Shown: in pieces, positions 59,095-64,000 of the stretch
Position numbering within the stretch: the stretch's first letter is position 1
How the letters are laid out: each line of letters opens with the position of its first letter
Source of the DNA: Tetracentron sinense
Lineage: Eukaryota; Streptophyta; Magnoliopsida; Trochodendrales; Trochodendraceae
Direction: 5' to 3'
NCBI GenBank assembly: GCA_015143295.1
Contig: CM026565.1
Span: 11,716,041 to 11,780,040 of the forward strand
Length of the DNA: 64,000 bases
Notes under the pieces: model-generated
Told to the model about the DNA's origin: nothing
The model's input: only the letters and a program-made list of their open reading frames with translations
Databases searched by the model: none
Position numbers and translations under genes: made by a program

Positions 59095-59769
59095 TGTCTC
59101 GCTCCAAAATACCCCCTAGGAGTTAAGGGATAATTTAGGTGTGACTATACTTAACCTGGCAAACATCATGTAATGAACAAGGCATAATATGATCTAATAG
59201 AGATATAACACAGAGTGTGGAAGCTAAGTATTGCGGAAATGCAAGCCAACTTTTTCTTTTCTATAAATGTTATGTATTCCAAGTTTATATACAAACATAA
59301 TAGTAAAGGTGGACATCCACCTATCAAAATACAAAAGACATCATACAACTCTCTCTCGCTCAGTAGTCACCCCCATGGGGCCAATGGTCTAAGTCCCTTG
59401 CCTTAACATGAGGCTCGACTATCGGATCCTCATAAGGTTCTTCCTCGCCGTAGTCTTCCTCTATACAAGGACCTGGAGCACAGATGTCGAAAGGGGCACA
59501 TGTACCTACCAACATAACATTTACGGCTGAGTATGGAATACTCAGCGAGTACAAGCTCCTAGCTAACAATAGTAATAACGATCATAATATCATATGCAAG
59601 TGCTGGAAAGAGTACAGTTCATAATCTTTGAAAACAACATCATACGAAAGCATTTATCAATACATAATTCTCAAGAACAAAATACATTGGTGAGTCACAT
59701 GCATCCTTATGAACTTTCCCTATGAGTTTCCTTATGAGTTCCTTATGTGTTTTCTTATGGGTTTCCTTA

Positions 59770-60345
59770 TGAGCCAGTGGTTGACAACCTCCTTGAAAAT
59801 ATCCTTATGAGAATTTCTTATGAGCCAGAGGTTGACAACCTCCTTGACAATATCCTTATGAGCCAATGGTTGACAACCTCCTTGAAAATATCCTTATGAG
59901 CATTTCTTATGAGCCAGAGGTTTACAACCTCCTTGATAATATCCTTATGAGCCAGACGTTAGCACCCTTAACTGGGGCTACCATCCTCCTTAACAATATC
60001 CTCATGACCATTTCTAATGAGCTAGAGGTTAGCACCCTTAACCAGGGCTACCAACCTCCTTGACAATATCCTTATGAGCCTTTCTTATGAGCCAGAGGTT
60101 AGCACCATTAACAGGGGCTACCAACCACCTTGACAATTCCTTATGAGCCTTTCTTCTGAGCTAGAGGTTAGCACCATTAACCGGGGCTACCAACCTCCTT
60201 GACAATATCCTTATGAGCCTTTCTTATGAGCCAGAGGTTAGCACCCTTATCCGGGGCTACCAACCTCCTTGACAATTCCTTATGAGCCTTTCTTATGAGC
60301 TAGAGGTTAGCAACCTTAATTGGGGCTACCAACCTCCTTAACAAT
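59770..60345 (-). repeat. Expanded hairpin tandem array, about ten units
   Basis: About ten units of 40-60 bp around GAGCCAGAGGTT...AACCTCC. The first four are short (GGTTGACAACC, a perfect inverted repeat). The last six also contain AGCACCCTTAACCGGGGCTACC. The other LTRs have four units. Confidence 0.83.
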
Positions 60346-61124
60346 CCACCCACACTTATGAACATTTCTTGTAAGTTCTTACGAGTTCTTGTGCATTTTT
60401 CTTGATGAGTTTCGCTTGTTATTTCGATTCTTAGCACTCGTGTATAATCAATAGGTGGCATCACGTGACATGAAATTAAGCATCATATAGCATTTCAGGA
60501 TCTTTATAAACATGTGAGAGTTGAGGAACATGTAAAACATATTAGCATGATCACCAATTAGTTTGGGAAAAGTTCCTAATTCATATGGCATAGTCTTGGT
60601 TCTAATTTCATACAAGCATTCCATCAAACACTAGGCTTGCACATCCTTATAGCTTTTTATTCATGGTTCTTAAGTTCAACATTTCTTCAAGCATATAGTG
60701 TGTGTTCATTATGAATACATTTCCCTTCCCATTTTTCATCACACAACAACATTCACATCTCCCATATTCACACCCATTTGATCTATCCTAATCATTTGTT
60801 GAGGCAAAACACATATTTAATGAAAAGGGAAATATATACAATCATTCATAAGCATTCTTTAAAAGAAACCTAGGTTATTACTAAATTAACTAGGAAGGGT
60901 GTACTAACCTTGAGGATTAACTTGAAATCTTGAAGAAGAACCCTCCTTGGTTGGAAATCCCAACTTGGTGAATGATGATCCTTGCTTGAAGAAGATCCAA
61001 GCTTGGCTTGAGCTCCACTCTCTCCAATCCCCAAGCCCTACTTGTTTCTCCCTAATCTCCTTCCTCTCAAACTCTCTTAGTCTCTTTTAGGTTTAGGGTA
61101 AAGCAAACCCCCAAAAGTCACCCC

Positions 61125-61134
61125 CTATTTATAG
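61125..61134 (-). promoter_or_regulatory. TATA box in LTR of element G
   Basis: Minus strand CTATAAATAG, about 45 bp downstream of the palindrome array. Confidence 0.6.
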
Positions 61135-61177
61135 GCAAAGGGTAGAAACCCTAAAAATCCCACATAAAATTTCTGGG

Positions 61178-61490
61178 TTCGCGACCTATGATCAGTCGTA
61201 GGTTTCCTATGATCAATCGTAGCATCTCTACAATCGGTTGTAAGTTTCTACGATCGATCGTAAACATTACAGAGAGTTTGCCCATTTCCGGAAGTCTTAC
61301 GATCGATCGTAGGTTTTCTACGATCGATCGTAGCTCACCTACAATTGTTCGTAGGGTCTGTACGATCGTTCATAATATGTCCAGTAAGTTTCTCAATTTT
61401 GGGGTTCTACGATCGATCGTAAGTTTTCTATGATCAATCGTAGATCACCTACGATTTTTCGTAGGGTCTATACGATCGTTCGTAAATCTG
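61178..61490 (-). repeat. Palindrome array, TACGATCGATCGTA type
   Basis: Twelve or so units of CTACGATCGATCGTAG, from perfect (near 61297 and 61318) to decayed, with TTTT-rich spacers. Confidence 0.82.
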
Positions 61491-61868
61491 ACAGAAGTTT
61501 TCTAGATTTTTTCCTTTTTGGTATTTCAGTCATAACTTTTGACTCGTTTATCAGATTTTGACGATTCAAATTGCGTTGGACTCGTCATTCGAAGAGGAAA
61601 AATTCTAGCATTTAGAATTTTCTAATTCTTCTTTATTCATGAACCAAATTACCCCTAAAGCTGACTGGTCTGTAAATTGGGTTTCAGCAGCCCAGATTTT
61701 CAATAGGTCCGACCTTGGAAATCCAACTTCTAACTCAATAAAATGACTTTAAAGTTTTAATAGATGTCAAAATTTCTGGGGTGCTACATCCTTCCCCCTT
61801 TATAAAAATTTTGTCCTCGAAATTAGGACGATACACGGAGATATAAAAGACAAGCAACACTAAGGAGA

Positions 61869-62513
61869 CTAAACAAACAATTGAGGATATTTTTCTTTCA
61901 CTTCGGCCTCACGTTCCCACGTAGCCTCTTCTGCTGAATGGTGTTGCCATCTCACCAGGACCAATGGAATGGTCTTGTTGCGCAGGACTTGCTCTCGCCT
62001 ATCCAATATTTGCATTGGTTGTTCTACTAGTGTGAGATCCTCCCGGATTTATACCGGATCAAGTTCATTGACATGGGATGGGTCGGGGATATATTTCTGG
62101 AGCATAGAAACAAGGAATACATTGTGGACCGCCGCCATGTGAGCGGACAAGGCAACCCGGTAAGCAACCTCACCTACTCTGGTGATGATATCGAACGGAC
62201 CCACATATCTCGGACTGAGCTTGCCTCTCTTCCCGAACCTTATGATGCCCTTAATTGGCAAAATCATGACAAACACAACGTCACCAACCATGAATTCAAG
62301 ATCTCTCCTACGAGTGTCCGCATAGCTCTTTTGTCAATCCTGTGCGGTCTTTAGCCTTTCCCGGTTAAGCTTGACCCTATCGATTGTTTGCTCAATCAAC
62401 TCGGGGCCTAATACCTTCCTTTTCCCGACTTCATCCCAGTACAGAGGAGATCTATAACTTCTCTCATACAAGGCCTCGAAAGGAGCCATTTGGATGCTCG
62501 CCGGATAGCTATT
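61869..62513 (-). pseudogene. Gypsy element G pol, integrase C-terminal part and chromodomain-like tail
   Basis: Minus-strand pol end; the stop is at 61871-61869. Visible are [21 protein letters not shown], a stop near 62334 (TTGACAAA context), [39 protein letters not shown] and the [10 protein letters not shown] tail. It is cut at 62514 by the second copia-type LTR; the rest of the element lies beyond the window. Confidence 0.83.
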
Positions 62514-64000
62514 TGTAAAGTCCATGTTTTTGTATTAGCATATTCCGGTATCAAAACAAGTGAGTCTAGGTGTCTAGGTGTGTATCTTGTGTCGTTGTCG
62601 TCAAGCATTCGCGAACAAGTGAAGTTGAAGACCGTTGAAGACTCGGGTTGATCATTTCCTTCATAGGACGGTAAGTGACCTAGATACCATACTACCATAG
62701 GTGAGATTTGACTTAGAATTATCCTAACATGATGCCTTAGGTGGTAAGTGACCTAGACTAACCATACGGACCCTAGGTGATGAGATAAACAATGCAAAAC
62801 TTGTTTTAAAATCTGAAATTTTTTAAAAAAACCAAGGTTGCTTGTTTTGAGCGTATCTCACAAACCGTAGCTTGGATTTTGCTCCTTAATATGTCAAAAC
62901 GACCATGTCAAAAAGAGCTACAACTTTTGTGAAGGGTACGAGACCCAAAAACAAATTTTAAAATTTGGGTTGGCACCTCAGGGTCGACCTTGACCATTTT
63001 GGGTCAACCCTGGGTATAGCTCTTTTTGTATGAGCAATTTGGGCAGAGAGTTGGAAAAGCATGGGTCGACCCTGAGGACCATCCGGTCGACCAAAAGGCA
63101 CCATTCGATTGACTGAATCTGCCTCATGGGTTGACCCTGATATGGAATGTTTGCCTAATTCGATTTTTTGCTATTTTGATGATTTTGGCAGCTTCCTTCT
63201 TGGTTTTTAGCAGCATCTAAACATTGTTTTTGATTCCCTATAAAGGTAGAACCCTTCCACTTCGTGGAGTACAACTTTGGGAGAGTATAGAGAGAGTTTT
63301 TAACTCCTTCTAGAGTTTATAAAAGCTCTGGAATCTTAGTGTTCTCCTCCCCTTTGTTTATGCATTAAACCTAGAGTTTGCAAGCCCAAAGTTCCAGTTT
63401 TGCTTGTTTGGACTTGTGCATTGAAGGAGTCCATCTAGGTGATGATTCTTATCAAACCACTAACCCGTTTTGGATAGAAACCTTGGCCAGAGTGTTCTAA
63501 GGCCTTTGCGAAGGAGATCGATCCGAGAAGGATCGTGGTAGAGTAATTTGGTCGGTGGATTCCGAAGCCGTCATTGACGGAGATCGATCGGAAGATCGTG
63601 GACTGTTTTAGAGACACAAAGAGAAGTACAAGCGGCTGTGGTTGATCACGGGAGTTGAGAGTACATGGGGACTTTTCGAGGCGTGGAGGACTAAGAACTG
63701 AAGAATCGTGGTGTCGTGTCCGAAGGAGTCAATTTCAAGTGTTGTAAGTTCTTGTTTACTTTGTCTTAGTGGATTCTCATGGCTGGACTAGGTCTCATGG
63801 TTTTTCCCGGAAGGGTTTCCACGTAAAAATCCTTGTGTTGTGGTTTGCTTGGTTTTCCTTTTTGCGTACTTAAAGTACATCATCCCTTAACTTAATAACT
63901 TAGTTGTTAAATCATTCAAAAAGGGTAGATAGACTTATAAGAAGCCTTAACCATCCCCTCGAACTTGTAGATTCTCAACTCAAACATAGATTTGAGGTTT
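62514..64000 (+). mobile_element. Copia-type LTR, second copy, running off the window
   Basis: Starts TGTAAAGTCC at 62514 within the integrase frame of element G. It follows the same course as 8491-10192: GTCGAC array, TATAAA at 63239, then GATCGATCCGAGAAGGATCG and CCGGAAGGGTTTCCACG. The window ends about 20-40 bp before the expected LTR end, so solo or full-length status is unknown. Confidence 0.8.
62987..63138 (+). repeat. Palindrome array, GGGTCGACCC type, second copy
   Basis: GGGTCGACCTTG, GGGTCGACCCTGA, GGTCGACCAAAAGG and decayed GGTTGACCC units, ending about 100 bp upstream of TATAAA. Homologous to 9164-9320. Confidence 0.75.

Larger units (their letters stand above)
59095..61788 (-). 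repeat. 3' LTR of gypsy element G
   Basis: TGTCTCGCTC to GGGGTGCTACA, 2694 bp, followed by a polypurine tract (minus strand) and the chromodomain end of pol. It carries the terminal hairpin near 59520-59555, an expanded hairpin array at 59770-60345, a TATA box at 61125-61134, a palindrome array at 61178-61490 and the conserved block at 61530-61625. The base pairs before it (CCCAC) would be one TSD copy; the other is outside the window. Confidence 0.85.

Overview
The window reads as repeat-rich intergenic chromatin of a flowering plant, most likely a eudicot. I see no host protein-coding gene, tRNA or rRNA. Nearly every base belongs to nested transposable elements: Ty3/gypsy chromovirus-type LTR retrotransposons (Gag with CCHC knuckle, PR-RT-RH-INT order, C-terminal chromodomain-like tail, LTRs of 2-3 kb, initiator-Met tRNA primer sites), Ty1/copia elements and copia-type solo LTRs, and one hAT DNA transposon. 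The species cannot be fixed from sequence alone.

Layout. 1-6483: minus-strand gypsy element 1 (pol, gag, 5' LTR; its 3' end lies outside the window). 6484-7301: truncated LTR-like sequence. 7302-14009: minus-strand gypsy element 2, with a copia-type solo LTR (8491-10192, TSD ATGCC) inside its pol; element 2 itself sits in the gag of element 3 (14010-15588). 15589-45891: remains of plus-strand gypsy element C. Its 5' LTR is broken by a minus-strand, internally deleted element B (16465-23827), which carries a solo LTR (16662-19136, TSD CAAGG). Its 3' LTR is broken three times: by a hAT element (28031-32202, TSD GTCCTGAC), a solo LTR (32617-34955, TSD CTAAG) and a complete gypsy element (35974-45779, TSD TGACA). 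45892-53866: minus-strand gypsy element E. 53867-55456: partial LTR F. 55457-56622: relic sequence. 56623-59094: truncated copia element. 59095-62513: 3' end of minus-strand gypsy element G. 62514-64000: start of a second copia-type LTR of the 8491 family.

The complete element at 35974-45779 is the functional reference. Its two 2343-bp LTRs are nearly identical, its TSD is perfect, and gag and pol are open. Gag and pol are joined only if a 132-nt GT-AG segment is removed. The same segment (132-144 nt, same donor and acceptor context, same phase) occurs at the gag/pol junction of all five elements that retain this region, so a spliceosomal intron controlling Gag versus Gag-Pol output is the most economical reading.

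The most unusual signal is in the LTRs. Otherwise divergent LTR families share a fixed plan. They have a conserved block of about 100 bp near the LTR start, then an array of short CpG-rich palindromes just upstream of a TATA-like box, then a tandem array of 40-70-bp hairpin units in the presumed transcribed part, then a conserved GCTGAG/CTCAGC hairpin before the LTR end. The palindrome and hairpin sequences differ completely between families while their positions are kept, as if these were exchangeable cassettes. Palindrome arrays in the same place also occur in the copia-type LTRs.
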